A stretch of 64,000 nt of DNA from an uncultured Spirochaetota bacterium (GTDB taxonomy: Bacteria > Spirochaetota > UBA4802 > UBA5550), in contig CALMRZ010000089.1 in the NCBI GenBank assembly GCA_937872225.1, forward strand, positions 31,647-95,646, in the 5' to 3' direction. Made by a program: the position numbers and the translations under genes. The notes below the pieces were generated by a model, which saw only the letters and a list, made by a program, of their open reading frames with translations, was not told the DNA's origin and ran no database searches. Positions 1-8,499 of the stretch are shown here, one piece after another (position 1 is the stretch's first letter; each line of letters opens with the position of its first letter).

Positions 1-783
1 GCCTCCCTGGACCAGGTTCTCGTCCCCTTCCCTGAGGGATTCCATGAAGACCCGGTGCCGGTAGGCGTCGTCTCCCCACTTGTTGACCGCCTTGTAGGCG
101 ATGAGACGGTATTTCACCTCTTCCCGTTTCTCCAGGATGGTCCTGAAGACCGCCAGCTCGTCCGGCGCTCCCCGGTCAACGATGTAGGTCAGGGCGTGGG
201 CCCTGAAGAGGGGGATGTCCCGGCGTTCCCTGATGTACTGGTAGTTGCCTGCCGGATAGCAGGCGGCCAGGTTTTTAAAGGCGTTTTCCCGGTCGCCGGA
301 TCCCTCGTCATCGATGATGCTTTTAAGGAAAGACTCCCCCATGGGTGTCTTCGATGTGCCGATGACGTCAATGATGCGGTCCCTGCTTTTCTGGTCCGGC
401 ATCTTCCGGTATTCCGCGCTGAGGAATTCATAATAAACGCCGAGGTGTTTACTGAAACCCGCTGCTATTTCGTCATCGATCATGTGGTCGGAAAGCATGC
501 GCTTCAGGAGCGCCGGTCCGGCGCTTGGGCCGGGAAGGGCGAAAAGTCCCCTGACCGCGGCGGTGCGGTTCCAGGACGACTGGTCCCCGAGGAGCCCGAG
601 GAGCTTATCCTTCGCGTCGGCGGTACCCAGCCGGCCCAGTTCCTCGGCTATCCTGCTTTTTTCCGGGATGAAGGCCTCTCTCATGATGGCATTGTACAGA
701 CGGTCCTCCCGGTCCCCGGCCATGGCGCCTCGGGCCGCGGCTAGGATAAGGATGGATGCGCATATACCTATTCTTCTTTTCAT
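1..783 (-). CDS. Secreted HEAT-like repeat protein, C-terminus cut by window edge
   Basis: The reading frame is open from the ATG at 783 to the left edge (261 codons, no stop), so the C-terminus is missing. The N-terminus is a signal peptide: MKRR, a hydrophobic run of about 12 residues, then a small-residue site near GAMA-GD (about residue 22). The rest is alpha-helical with recurring units of about 30-40 residues, such as AEELGRLGTADAKDKLLGLL and NAFKNLAACYP, which looks like HEAT/armadillo repeats. Such proteins act as protein-binding scaffolds, and the signal suggests periplasmic location. No catalytic motif is visible and I cannot assign a partner. It is transcribed away from the FlaG-like gene, with a gap of about 350 bp. 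The frame and signal peptide are seen directly; the repeat family is inferred. Confidence 0.75.
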   Translation of the reverse strand, partial: MKRRIGICASILILAAARGAMAGDREDRLYNAIMREAFIPEKSRIAEELGRLGTADAKDKLLGLLGDQSSWNRTAAVRGLFALPGPSAGPALLKRMLSDHMIDDEIAAGFSKHLGVYYEFLSAEYRKMPDQKSRDRIIDVIGTSKTPMGESFLKSIIDDEGSGDRENAFKNLAACYPAGNYQYIRERRDIPLFRAHALTYIVDRGAPDELAVFRTILEKREEVKYRLIAYKAVNKWGDDAYRHRVFMESLREGDENLVQGG

Positions 784-1130
784 AATGGACCTTCCCTGGA
801 CAAATAGAATCGGTTTGGGGACTTCAATTGCCGATAAACAAGGTATGCCGTATCGGAACAATTGTCAAAGATTATTCGGATAAGGAAGTCCCCGCCTGCA
901 GGCGATCCACCGATGGGAATTAATCCTGACAGACCCCCTGCCCGTCGGGGAGGGCATGGGTGAATTGCCGGGGGACAGGGATAATAAAGAGCGCTTCGCT
1001 GTGCGCATTATGACCTTAAAAATGGAAAAAACCGCCGTTGTGGCCCATGTTTGCGGCAGTTCTTCCCTCTTATTTTTAAGGCCAACAATGCCGACAATAA
1101 GGGTGGGAAACCGGTAAAGGACGGGATGGT
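784..1130. other. Intergenic region between divergent genes
   Basis: No convincing gene is visible here; the reading frames on either strand have no start signal or protein-like composition. It must hold the promoters of the leftward repeat protein and the rightward FlaG-like gene. A GGACGGGA stretch just before 1131 could serve as ribosome binding site. GTCCCC/GGGGAC arms recur around 825, 888 and 973 and may form hairpins. Confidence 0.4.
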
Positions 1131-1550
1131 ATGGACCTGTATCCCTATTTTGAACTGACGAAAATTTCGGACAAGGCAATGGCCTCGAACCTGGAAAAAA
1201 TAAACAAGTCTGATTACATAGCCTCCCGAGATCCGCTGGTTGAACCGGACGCGAAAAGGCGTGAGAGCGGGCAGGGTAAAAAGGACGAGACCGGGGACGA
1301 GGCCGGGAAGCACTTTGAAAGCCTGAAGGACGCGGCGGACCTGGCCAACAGGGAGCTTGAAAAGAAACGGTCGGCCTACCGGTTTTATATATACCGCGAG
1401 TTTGACGAAACCTTCATAAACCTGGTGCGCCTTGACGGCGATGGCAATATCGTCGAGGTGAAAAAGAAGAATATCACCCACCGGGAATTCGCGGACCTCA
1501 TCAAGCAGATCCAGGAAGGCGAGGGACTCTTTTTCGACAGTATCGGCTGA
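1131..1550 (+). CDS. FlaG-like small protein
   Basis: This 139-residue cytosolic-type protein has no signal peptide. Residues 1-75 are charged and probably disordered or helical. The last 60 residues have a mixed beta/alpha pattern: YRFYIYREFDETFINLVR, then a strand, a short NITHREF motif, and DLIKQIQEGEGLFFDSIG at the end. That ending resembles FlaG proteins, whose C-terminus reads as strands followed by a helix and a G-L-x-x-D tail. FlaG proteins act in flagellar filament length or export control. No flagellar genes are adjacent, so the assignment rests on this pattern alone. The gene is convergent with the aminotransferase, with 7 bp between the stops and no clear terminator. Confidence 0.55.
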   Translation: MDLYPYFELTKISDKAMASNLEKINKSDYIASRDPLVEPDAKRRESGQGKKDETGDEAGKHFESLKDAADLANRELEKKRSAYRFYIYREFDETFINLVRLDGDGNIVEVKKKNITHREFADLIKQIQEGEGLFFDSIG

Positions 1551-1557
1551 CGGCTTC

Positions 1558-2769
1558 TCAGGCGAGCTTGCGGATCGCCTCGTCGATACGCTTCACTCCT
1601 TCAACGATGTTTTTGTCCGACGTCGCAAAGGACAGGCGGATATGCTTGTCCGTCCCGAAGGCGATGCCCGGCACGACCGCCACCCGGGCCTCCTCGAGGA
1701 GATACGAGGTGAGCCGTGAGGAATTGAAGTCGCTCTTGTATTTCTCCACCACGCCGGGCCAGCCCTTCATCGAGTATACCCTTTCGACGCCCGGGAAGGC
1801 GTAAAAGGCGCCGTTGGGGCTCAGGCAGGTGAAGCCGGGCACCTTGTTGAGGGCCTCGACGATGAGCGCGCGGCGCCGGGCAAAGGCCTCGACCATTTCC
1901 GCGACGGGCTTCTGGTCGCCGTTGAGGGCCTCGACGGCCGCCCACTGGGAAATCGACGTGGGATTGGAGGTGGACTGGCTCTGGAGCGTGTCCACCTGGG
2001 CCATGATGGACGCGTCGCCGGCCATGTAGCCGATGCGCCATCCCGTCATGGAGTAGGCCTTGGATACGCCGTTCATCACGATGGTCTTCTGCTTCATTTT
2101 ATCGGACACGTTGGCGATGTTGTAGAATTCGAAGCCGTCGTAAAGGATTGATTCGTACATATCGTCGGAAAACAGGAGGATGTCGCGGTCGCCCACCACT
2201 TCCGCCAGGGCCTGGATGTCCTTTTTGGCGTAGGCCGAGCCGGTCGGGTTCGACGGCGAATTGATGACGACCCCCCGTGTCCGGGGCGTGATGGCGCGGT
2301 CGAGCTGGTCCGGGGTCATTTTGAATCCCCCTTCCTCGGTCGTTTCGATTATGACCGGAACGCCGTCCGCCAGGGTGGTCATGGGCGGGTATGACACCCA
2401 GTAGGGCGCCGGTATGATGATCTCGTCTCCCTTGTTAAGGAGGACCTGCATCAGGTTGTAAAAGGAATGCTTCCCGCCGGAATTGACAATAACCTCGGAG
2501 GGCTTGTATTCCAGGTTGTTGTCCCGCTTGAATTTTTCGATGATGGCTTTTTTAAGCTCCGGTATGCCGCCGGAGGGGGTATACTTGGTTTTGCCTGATT
2601 CAATGGCGCGTATGGCCGCCGCTTTTATGTGGTCTGGAGTGTCAAAGTCCGGCTCACCGGTGCCGAACCCTATAACATCAATTCCTTTCGCCTTGAGGGC
2701 ATTGGCCAGGGCCGTGACCTCCAGGGTCGGGGATGGTTTTACCTGAAGTATCCTTTCTGAAAATATCAT
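1558..2769 (-). CDS. aspC: Pyridoxal-phosphate aminotransferase, aspartate aminotransferase type
   Basis: This 403-residue class I/II aminotransferase is full length for the family. Visible hallmarks are GFGTGEPDFDTPDHIK near residue 35, the cofactor-contacting SPSNPTGSAY near 172, and the Schiff-base lysine in GVSKAYSMTGWRIGY near 238. An arginine that would bind the substrate carboxylate lies near the end (KHIRLSFATS). The enzyme would move an amino group between an amino acid, most likely aspartate, and 2-oxoglutarate in the cytosol. The AAT-Ib subgroup is inferred, so prephenate or other amino acids remain possible substrates. The start at 2769 gives MIFSERILQVKPSPTL, normal for the family. 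It stands alone, followed upstream by a 750-bp repeat-rich gap. Confidence 0.92.
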   Translation of the reverse strand: MIFSERILQVKPSPTLEVTALANALKAKGIDVIGFGTGEPDFDTPDHIKAAAIRAIESGKTKYTPSGGIPELKKAIIEKFKRDNNLEYKPSEVIVNSGGKHSFYNLMQVLLNKGDEIIIPAPYWVSYPPMTTLADGVPVIIETTEEGGFKMTPDQLDRAITPRTRGVVINSPSNPTGSAYAKKDIQALAEVVGDRDILLFSDDMYESILYDGFEFYNIANVSDKMKQKTIVMNGVSKAYSMTGWRIGYMAGDASIMAQVDTLQSQSTSNPTSISQWAAVEALNGDQKPVAEMVEAFARRRALIVEALNKVPGFTCLSPNGAFYAFPGVERVYSMKGWPGVVEKYKSDFNSSRLTSYLLEEARVAVVPGIAFGTDKHIRLSFATSDKNIVEGVKRIDEAIRKLA

Positions 2770-2902
2770 GGGGGTATCCTCAACTCTGGTTTTATGTTGC
2801 AGTTGACTCTATCAGGGGAGAACCCGTACCGGTGTCAAGTTTTTTACATTATGTATGATGTAAAACATCATGCTGCTGACCGGGACCCGTTCGGGGAATA
2901 TT

Positions 2903-2972
2903 GCGAGGGGGAGAGGGGTGGCCTCACCTCTCCCCCTTCGCGCTCCTCTTTTCCCCCGCGCCTGCGGCGGGC
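2903..2972 (-). repeat. Partial inverted copy of palindromic repeat family B
   Basis: Two elements lie here: a hairpin at 2903-2941 with arms GGGGGAGAGG and CCTCTCCCCC, and the 18-base block CCCGCGCCTGCGGCGGGC at about 2955-2972. The exact reverse complement of that block occurs at about 3299-3316 inside the full copy of the repeat. The order (hairpin, then this block) matches the full copy read on the other strand, so I interpret it as a half element in inverted orientation. The flanking 2973-3214 holds nothing I recognise. Confidence 0.55.
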
Positions 2973-3214
2973 TGGGCTTGTGTCTGAGATACTATTCATC
3001 CTGCTCGGCGATCGTATGCGGCCTCCATGCCGCGGGTATTATAGTAACTATAATTATAAGTCGCCGGGCACGAGGCCCGGCGTCGCGAGGATGGCCCAGG
3101 ATGGGCCTCCCGGAGCGAAAGGCGGAAGACTTTTATGGCCATCATTTTTTCCAAGGTGATGACATTTTAAGTTACCTGCGAAAATCCAATATACTCTCGG
3201 CAGCCAGACCTCAA

Positions 3215-3365
3215 AACGTCCGCCGAAAGACGGACAAACCTATCAAGGGTGGATGTCTGAGTCGAATCCGGCGAAGCCGGTTCGACGAGTTCACCCGAGG
3301 CCCGCCGCAGGCGCGGGGTGATGGGGTTCGAAAGGGGAAGAGGGATGCCACCCTCTTCCCCTTTC
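3215..3365 (+). repeat. Palindromic repeat family B, copy 1
   Basis: This composite intergenic element is made of successive palindromes. 3215-3235 has arms GTCCG and CGGAC. 3261-3286 has arms GTCGAA(T)CCGGC and GCCGGTTCGAC around a GAA loop. A GC-rich block at 3298-3318 follows. 3330-3365 has arms AAAGGGGAAGAGGG and CCCTCTTCCCCTTT. The same order of parts, with the middle palindrome identical, is found at 41914-42070. The whole stretch 2770-3516 holds no supportable gene; frames through it read repeat sequence. Confidence 0.7.
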
Positions 3366-3516
3366 AAAAATTACCCGACCCGCATCCGGGTCACGAAACC
3401 CGCCCAGGTCCCGGGCATTACTTGAATATATTTCTATTGACTAAATCAATATTGATGTTATAGTTATGGCGTTCCGCACCGATGTGTCGAATATCCAGTA
3501 TGGAAAGAGTATTGAT

Positions 3517-4473
3517 ATGCGAATAAAGTTATGGGGAGTGAGGGGATCGCTTCCGACCCCCCTGAACGGGAATATGATAGAAGATAAAATCCGGAAGGCC
3601 CTGACCCTTGCCAAGCCGGGTGACATCTCATCGGAGGAAGCGATTGAGTCATTCATCCATTCCCTTCCGTTTTCCGTGCGCAATACCTACGGCGGCAACA
3701 CCACCACGATCGAGGTCGATACGTCGGCGGGAGACCTTATCATCATTGACTGCGGGAGCGGCCTCAAGCTTTTTGGCATGGAGCTCATGAAGGGCGATTT
3801 CGGCAAGGGCCGGGGGACCGCCAACGTCCTCCTGTCCCACACGCACTGGGACCACATCCAGGGCATCCCCTTTTTCGTGCCCCTGTACATCCGGGGGAAC
3901 CGGTTTAATTTTTATTCCGCACTTCCCGACCTGAAAAAGCGCCTGGATTACCAGCAGGTCTTCACCCATTTCCCCGTGACGTTCGACTACCTGCAGGCGA
4001 CCAAGGAATTCTTCACGATCCAGCCGGATGAGGAGCTTTATATCAACGACACCAGGGTGGTGAACAAGGTCATGCCGCACCCGGGCGGTTCCTTCGGATA
4101 CCGGATCGAGGAAAACGGCACTGCCATGGTCTACACCAGCGACTGCGAGTTCAACATCAACGAGATTGACAACATCGAGAAATACCGGAGCTTCTTCGCC
4201 GACGCGGACCTGGTGATATTCGACACCCAGTACACCTTCGAAGAGGCGATCAACAAGCTGGAGTTCGGCCATTCCTCGGCGGCCATTGCCATAGACATAG
4301 CCGGCATGTTCAACGTGAAGCGCCTCGTCCTGTTCCACCATGAGCCGAATTACGACGACGACAAGCTGGAAAACGTGCTCATCAACGCCCGTACCTACCA
4401 GAGCATGAACCCCAAGCGCACGGGTGACCTGTATATCGACATAGCCTACGAGGGGATGGAATTCGAGCTCTGA
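3517..4473 (+). CDS. Metallo-beta-lactamase-fold hydrolase
   Basis: This is a soluble 318-residue protein of the MBL superfamily (COG1235-like, related to cyclic-nucleotide phosphodiesterases and tRNase Z). I chose the ATG at 3517 because MRIKLWGVRGSLPTP is the family's normal beginning and GGAAAGAG lies just upstream; an ATG at 3466 would add 17 residues without family match. The metal motif SHTHWDHIQGIPFF sits near residue 105. Further ligands are probably H in MPHPGGSFGY, D in YTSDCEF, and H in FHHEP near residue 270. The substrate is unknown; a phosphodiester is likely from the family. The gene is followed after 35 bp by a kinase gene stub. Confidence 0.85.
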   Translation: MRIKLWGVRGSLPTPLNGNMIEDKIRKALTLAKPGDISSEEAIESFIHSLPFSVRNTYGGNTTTIEVDTSAGDLIIIDCGSGLKLFGMELMKGDFGKGRGTANVLLSHTHWDHIQGIPFFVPLYIRGNRFNFYSALPDLKKRLDYQQVFTHFPVTFDYLQATKEFFTIQPDEELYINDTRVVNKVMPHPGGSFGYRIEENGTAMVYTSDCEFNINEIDNIEKYRSFFADADLVIFDTQYTFEEAINKLEFGHSSAAIAIDIAGMFNVKRLVLFHHEPNYDDDKLENVLINARTYQSMNPKRTGDLYIDIAYEGMEFEL

Positions 4474-4508
4474 TCCGCGGCCGCATATCACGGTCTCAAG
4501 GGGTGGCC

Positions 4509-4634
4509 ATGGGTGAACAACACCTCATTCCCGCCGTTGATGTCGGCACCACGGATACCAAGGCGGTCCTCGTCAGCCCTGACGGGTTCCTTGATCCGCG
4601 GCAGGCATCCTGCGGACCGCATGTTGCTTCATGA
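4509..4634 (+). pseudogene. FGGY carbohydrate kinase remnant (N-terminal 41 codons)
   Basis: A 41-codon frame begins at ATG 4509 behind AAGGGGTGG. It contains IPAVDVGTTDTKAVLVSPDG, which is the first phosphate-binding strand-turn of FGGY sugar kinases (xylulokinase/glycerol kinase type; normal length about 500 residues). Then the frame ends in TGA at 4632 and nothing kinase-like follows. An 11-base direct repeat, TGATCCGCGGC, occurs at about 4471 and about 4591, one copy inside the stub, and could mark a recombination scar. The start and Shine-Dalgarno are intact, so a short peptide may still be made, but the kinase is gone. Confidence 0.7.
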
Positions 4635-4673
4635 AGGAATGCAACGACATCAACAGGCAAGGATACAGGGAGC

Positions 4674-5330
4674 ATGACATCAGCGAACCATTTCAAACGG
4701 GCGGTATTCTGCGACTTCGACGGCACCATCACCTCGAAGGAATCCTTCGTCGGCATGTTCAATGTCTTCACCCCGGACCTCTTCAGGCAGGTGGCGCCCG
4801 AAATGCTGTCGGGCCGCATGACCCTCAAGGAGGCCGTGCGCAGGCTCATAGAATCGCTGCCCTCCGATAAATACGGCGAGATACTGGACTATGTCCTCAC
4901 CATCGATATACGCCCGGGCTTCACCGAACTGCTGGACTACCTCGAGTCGATGGGCGTCCCTCTGGTGATCATCTCCGGGGGGTTCCGGGGGATGATCGAG
5001 ACGAGGCTCGGGCCCCTTCTGGAACGCGTACACGCGGTGCATGCCGTGGATGTCGACACGACGGGCCCCTTTCTCCGCGTGCTGAGGACGGTCGAGGGGG
5101 ACACGGAGCTCATGGCCAAGGCGAAGGTGATGGCACTGTATGATTGCGGCGAGGCGGTCGCGATCGGGGACGGCTCCACGGACCACAAAATGGCGGAAGC
5201 GGCATCGTTCGTGTTTGCCCGCGACGGCCTGATGAAATATCTCCGGTTGAAAGAAATGCCCTTTATCCAGTGGGACGATTTCCTCGATGTGCGCCGCGTG
5301 CTGATGGAGCGGTGGGGCGGGAAACCGTGA
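4674..5330 (+). CDS. HAD-IB family phosphatase, MtnX/SerB-like
   Basis: This 218-residue HAD-superfamily phosphatase has motif I VFCDFDGTIT (nucleophile D near residue 14), motif II VIISGGF near 100, a conserved lysine in MAKAKVMALYDC, and motif III/IV AIGDGSTDHKMAEAA near 165. The helical cap between motifs I and II (TPDLFRQVAPEML...) fits the HAD-IB group that includes phosphoserine phosphatase and MtnX of methionine salvage. The true substrate cannot be told from sequence, and no methionine-salvage genes are nearby. It is encoded just before a DUF488 gene with 22 bp between them, so the two are probably co-transcribed. Confidence 0.8.
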   Translation: MTSANHFKRAVFCDFDGTITSKESFVGMFNVFTPDLFRQVAPEMLSGRMTLKEAVRRLIESLPSDKYGEILDYVLTIDIRPGFTELLDYLESMGVPLVIISGGFRGMIETRLGPLLERVHAVHAVDVDTTGPFLRVLRTVEGDTELMAKAKVMALYDCGEAVAIGDGSTDHKMAEAASFVFARDGLMKYLRLKEMPFIQWDDFLDVRRVLMERWGGKP

Positions 5331-5352
5331 TTTCCGGTTGAGGGAGGTTGGC

Positions 5353-5739
5353 ATGATTAAATTCAAATCCGTGAATGATCCCATCGAAAAGGATGACGGG
5401 ATCCGCATTCTGGCCACGCGGTTCCGGGGCAGGGGCATGAGGTCCGTCCGTTATGATGTGTGGATGCCCAGCCTGGGGCCCTCGGAGAAGCTGCTGAAAG
5501 GCATGCTCGATGACAGGATGTCATGGGCAGATTTTAAAAAAAAATACAGGGACGAGGTCCTGTCATCCGCCGCAATCGACCGGAACAACGCGACGATCTT
5601 AAACCACGGCCAGAAGTTCACCTTCAGACTCATCAAAATGCTGGGTGACAAGGGACAGGTGACCCTCATGTGCCACTGCGATACCGACGAACAGCATTGT
5701 CACCTGAGGGTCATGGAGAAGATCATCCGGTCGTTGTGA
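5353..5739 (+). CDS. DUF488 family protein
   Basis: The 128-residue protein matches DUF488 in order of motifs: YDVWMPSLGPSEKLLKG near residue 32, SWADFKKKYRDEV near 55, and a final VTLMCHCDTDEQHCHLRVM with several Cys and His. The last part is the place where the family keeps a CHR motif; here it reads CHL, so the usual arginine is changed. The ATG at 5353 was chosen over an earlier TTG at 5338 because GAGGGAGG sits seven bases upstream of it. The function of the family is not established. It follows the HAD phosphatase on the same strand. Confidence 0.8.
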   Translation: MIKFKSVNDPIEKDDGIRILATRFRGRGMRSVRYDVWMPSLGPSEKLLKGMLDDRMSWADFKKKYRDEVLSSAAIDRNNATILNHGQKFTFRLIKMLGDKGQVTLMCHCDTDEQHCHLRVMEKIIRSL

Positions 5740-5860
5740 TGCCAGTACCATCCCCCCACCCCCCCCAGCGGGGGCTTTCGGGGCCAGTTTTGTAACAGAA
5801 GTCCCCCTCTGGAGGATTGAAAGGGCTTGGGGACAATTTATTGAGAAAGGAGAAGCGTGT

Positions 5861-6247
5861 ATGATGGCAGTCAGAATAATAGTCGGCATATATCTTGTGA
5901 TCCACGGTTTCTGCCACCTGGTGGGATTCGTCGTTCCCTGGAAGATCGCCGTGTTGAAAGAGGAGCCGTACAAGACGACGCTGCTCGCCGGCGCCGTTGA
6001 TATCGGCGACGCCGGGATTCGGATGGTCGGCGTCCTGTGGCTCCTGGCCGCAGCGGGCTTTGCCGCCGGGGCCGTGGGCGTGTTCGGCCAATGGAGCTGG
6101 TGGCGCCCCCTGGTGACGGGCCTTTCTATCTTTTCCCTTGTGCTCTGCGTACTTGGCCTGCCAGGCGCGAAAATAGGTATAGCGGCAAATGCGATTATAC
6201 TTGTTTATCTGATAGTCGGCGGTACGTTCGGCTGGGTGCCGAAGTGA
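5861..6247 (+). CDS. Small four-helix membrane protein
   Basis: This is a 128-residue protein with about four membrane segments, near residues 3-24, 42-70, 78-100 and 104-124, and almost no soluble part. The segment with GIYLVIHGFCHLVGFVVPW carries two histidines and a proline inside or next to the membrane. I do not recognise a named family; DoxX-like and other small membrane proteins share the size. AAAGGAG lies eight bases before the ATG. It is separated from DUF488 by about 120 bp containing a C-rich/G-rich hairpin, so it may have its own promoter. Confidence 0.65.
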   Translation: MMAVRIIVGIYLVIHGFCHLVGFVVPWKIAVLKEEPYKTTLLAGAVDIGDAGIRMVGVLWLLAAAGFAAGAVGVFGQWSWWRPLVTGLSIFSLVLCVLGLPGAKIGIAANAIILVYLIVGGTFGWVPK

Positions 6248-6371
6248 TGACATAATGCTTGAAAAATTTATTTGCTTTTTTTTTAAAATGTATTAGTTTT
6301 TTATAGAGACTGGTGAAAAGTTTTAAGTATGCAATTGCATTAACTTAAAAGATTGTGGGAGGTTATTTTAA

Positions 6372-8399
6372 ATGAAAAGGAACAGGGTCTTCATGGTAAT
6401 GATGCTTACAACGGTTTTAATAACAGCCTGCGGTGAAACAAAAAAGAATGACCTGTCTTCTTTATTTATGCTGTACCCCCGCTTCGGAAAAACCGTTACC
6501 ATGGTGCAGTACAACTTTCCGGCATCAAAAAACCCGTCTCTTTCAGGTGACGCCATCGGTTCAATAGGCGATACCGCCATAACCATTAACGTTCCCTATG
6601 ATGCCGATATTGCCAATCTTATTGCTGAATTCACTCCCAGCAGTGAAAAAATCATGGTGAAAGTGAACGGTGTTGTACAGAAAAGCAATGTAACGGCTAA
6701 TAACTTCACTGAGCCAGTCGTGATTACCCTGTCGTGCAATGATAAAGACGTAGTGAGTTACACCGTTACCGTGATCAGGGCCAAAAACAATGAAAAATCG
6801 ATGCTGTCATATACACTCAATGGAACCGCCGGCGTTATTGACGATACGGCCGGCACCATTACGGTTGATCTTCCGCCGCGAACTGGCTTGACGTCCCTGG
6901 TTGCTTCGTTTTCGACGAGCGGCACATCAGTACTTTCGGGAGGCACCGAGCAGAAAAGCGGCGAAACGGCAAATGATTTCACAAATCCTGTGACTTACAC
7001 GATAACAGCCGAAGACGGATCGACCAGGCAGTATACAGTGACTGCCCGTGTACTCCCTTCCGCAAGGAAGGAGATCAAGTCGTTTTCTTTCCTAAAAGCC
7101 AATAATGACGCTCTTCCCGCCGATGTCAACGGCATCGTGTCCGGCACAAAGATTTCTGTAGAGTTACCGTTCGGTTCAGGCAGGGAAAATCTCAAGGCGA
7201 CCTTCGAAACCTCCGGAGAAGGCGAGACGGTTGCAATAGGGGAGACCGCGCAGGTTTCAGGGGAAACGGTGAATACCTTTACCACGCCTTTGACGTACCG
7301 GGTTACCGCCGAGGACAAGACTACCGTCGATTATGAGGTGACCGTTACCGTCGCCAAGAACGACGCCAAGTCGATAACATCATTTGTACTCGACGGCGAG
7401 ACCTGTGCCATAAACCAGGACACGGGGACCATTTCGGTTGATTTTCCGGCAACGAAGACCCTTACCGGGCTTGTCGCGACTTTCGTCACTACCGGCGTGG
7501 TTGTCCAGGTCAATGATATTGACCAGGTGAGCGGGACCACGGCCAATGATTTTTCGAACCCCGTCACATACACGGTCGTGGCCGAAAACGGTTCCAAGAA
7601 AACGTACACCGTAACCGTTTCGGGGAAGACAGACATGGCCGGCCTGTGGAATTTCGAATCACCGTCTGATGGCACTTATACCATCAGCGGCACGACGCCG
7701 GCAACCGGCCTGTCGGGATCTGCGCTTCTGTTTAACGGGACCAGCGATTATGTGAGTGTTCCCGACAGCGATATTCTCACCCTCGGTATGTCCGGTACCG
7801 TCGAGGCCGTAGTCTACATGAATGCCTATACCCGTTTCGCCGGCATCGTGCACAAGGGAACAAGGACTGATTTTAATGATGAGGCCTACAGCCTCCAGTT
7901 CTGGGATCCGGATGGCATTCTGAGATTTTCGATTTTTAATGATGCCGGTGCCTATCTGTACGTGGACAGCCCCGATGTTCTGGAGACCGGGAAATGGTAT
8001 CATCTTGCCGGGACCTGGGACTTGAGCAGGATGGTGCTGTATATTAATGGCGTAGAAGTCGCTTCAGCGACAAATAATATCGGGGCGGTCCGAAACACCA
8101 CCGGGGACCTTGTCATCGGGGCCCAGCTTCCCGTTCAGTATAACGGGGTATGGCATAACCTGGGGTTCTCCGGGATCATAGACCGTGTGCAGATTTTCAG
8201 CAGAGCCCTCACCGCAGAAGAGATTGAAGCTAATTACAACTCGATATTCGCATCAGGTGGACAGCCCCTGACGGCATATCTGCTCTCGGCTGTTTCGAAA
8301 AGAGGGATTGTTCTTGTTGTGATCCTGGTGGTTGTGGCCTGCGTTCTGTTCGGTATGTTTATGCGGTACAGAAGGATGGCACTGAAAACCAGGGAATGA
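6372..8399 (+). CDS. Surface lipoprotein with four cadherin-like/DUF5018 repeats, LamG domain and C-terminal membrane helix
   Basis: This 675-residue protein begins with a lipoprotein signal (MKRNRVFMVMMLTTVLITAC, lipidated Cys20). Four repeats of about 95 residues follow, roughly 42-139, 140-233, 234-332 and 333-424. Each ends in a pattern like NDFTNPVTYTITAEDGS plus YTVTV, typical of cadherin-like beta-sandwich/DUF5018 domains. Residues about 428-640 form a LamG/concanavalin-like lectin fold (ALLFNGTSDYVSVPDS, GKWYHLAGTWD, LYINGVEVA). A hydrophobic helix (GIVLVVILVVVACVLFGMF) and basic tail close the protein. Having both a lipid anchor and a terminal helix is odd; the tail may be a sorting signal. 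It probably binds a sugar or matrix ligand at the cell surface. GGGAGG lies nine bases upstream of ATG, and a terminator follows. Confidence 0.82.
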   Translation: MKRNRVFMVMMLTTVLITACGETKKNDLSSLFMLYPRFGKTVTMVQYNFPASKNPSLSGDAIGSIGDTAITINVPYDADIANLIAEFTPSSEKIMVKVNGVVQKSNVTANNFTEPVVITLSCNDKDVVSYTVTVIRAKNNEKSMLSYTLNGTAGVIDDTAGTITVDLPPRTGLTSLVASFSTSGTSVLSGGTEQKSGETANDFTNPVTYTITAEDGSTRQYTVTARVLPSARKEIKSFSFLKANNDALPADVNGIVSGTKISVELPFGSGRENLKATFETSGEGETVAIGETAQVSGETVNTFTTPLTYRVTAEDKTTVDYEVTVTVAKNDAKSITSFVLDGETCAINQDTGTISVDFPATKTLTGLVATFVTTGVVVQVNDIDQVSGTTANDFSNPVTYTVVAENGSKKTYTVTVSGKTDMAGLWNFESPSDGTYTISGTTPATGLSGSALLFNGTSDYVSVPDSDILTLGMSGTVEAVVYMNAYTRFAGIVHKGTRTDFNDEAYSLQFWDPDGILRFSIFNDAGAYLYVDSPDVLETGKWYHLAGTWDLSRMVLYINGVEVASATNNIGAVRNTTGDLVIGAQLPVQYNGVWHNLGFSGIIDRVQIFSRALTAEEIEANYNSIFASGGQPLTAYLLSAVSKRGIVLVVILVVVACVLFGMFMRYRRMALKTRE

Positions 8400-8417
8400 T
8401 CCCCACTCTGGAAATAC

Positions 8418-8450
8418 AGAAAGGCGCCCTCCGGTGCCTTTCCTGTTTTT
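8418..8450 (+). terminator. Rho-independent terminator of the LamG lipoprotein gene
   Basis: The hairpin arms AGAAAGGCGCC and GGTGCCTTTCC (one G-U pair) surround a CTCC loop and are followed by TGTTTTTG. It lies 20 bp after the stop at 8399 and before the convergent PrsW-type gene. Confidence 0.8.
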
Positions 8451-8499
8451 GATTCTTCAATCCGGAGCTGGCATATGCGCGGGACGTTTTAATCGCGGG

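Noticed and set aside
1008..1481. Long minus-strand frame over the FlaG-like gene
   Set aside because: It is antisense to a gene with better start and composition, and shows no family likeness.
2794..3463. Two rightward frames in the gap after the aminotransferase
   Set aside because: They read through palindromic repeats; the Pro/Arg-rich translation and lack of ribosome sites argue against coding.
888..5830. GTCCCC...GGGGAC hairpins near 888-975 and 5790-5820 as a third repeat family
   Set aside because: They share only short GC arms; the rest of the sequence differs, so they do not qualify as copies of one element.
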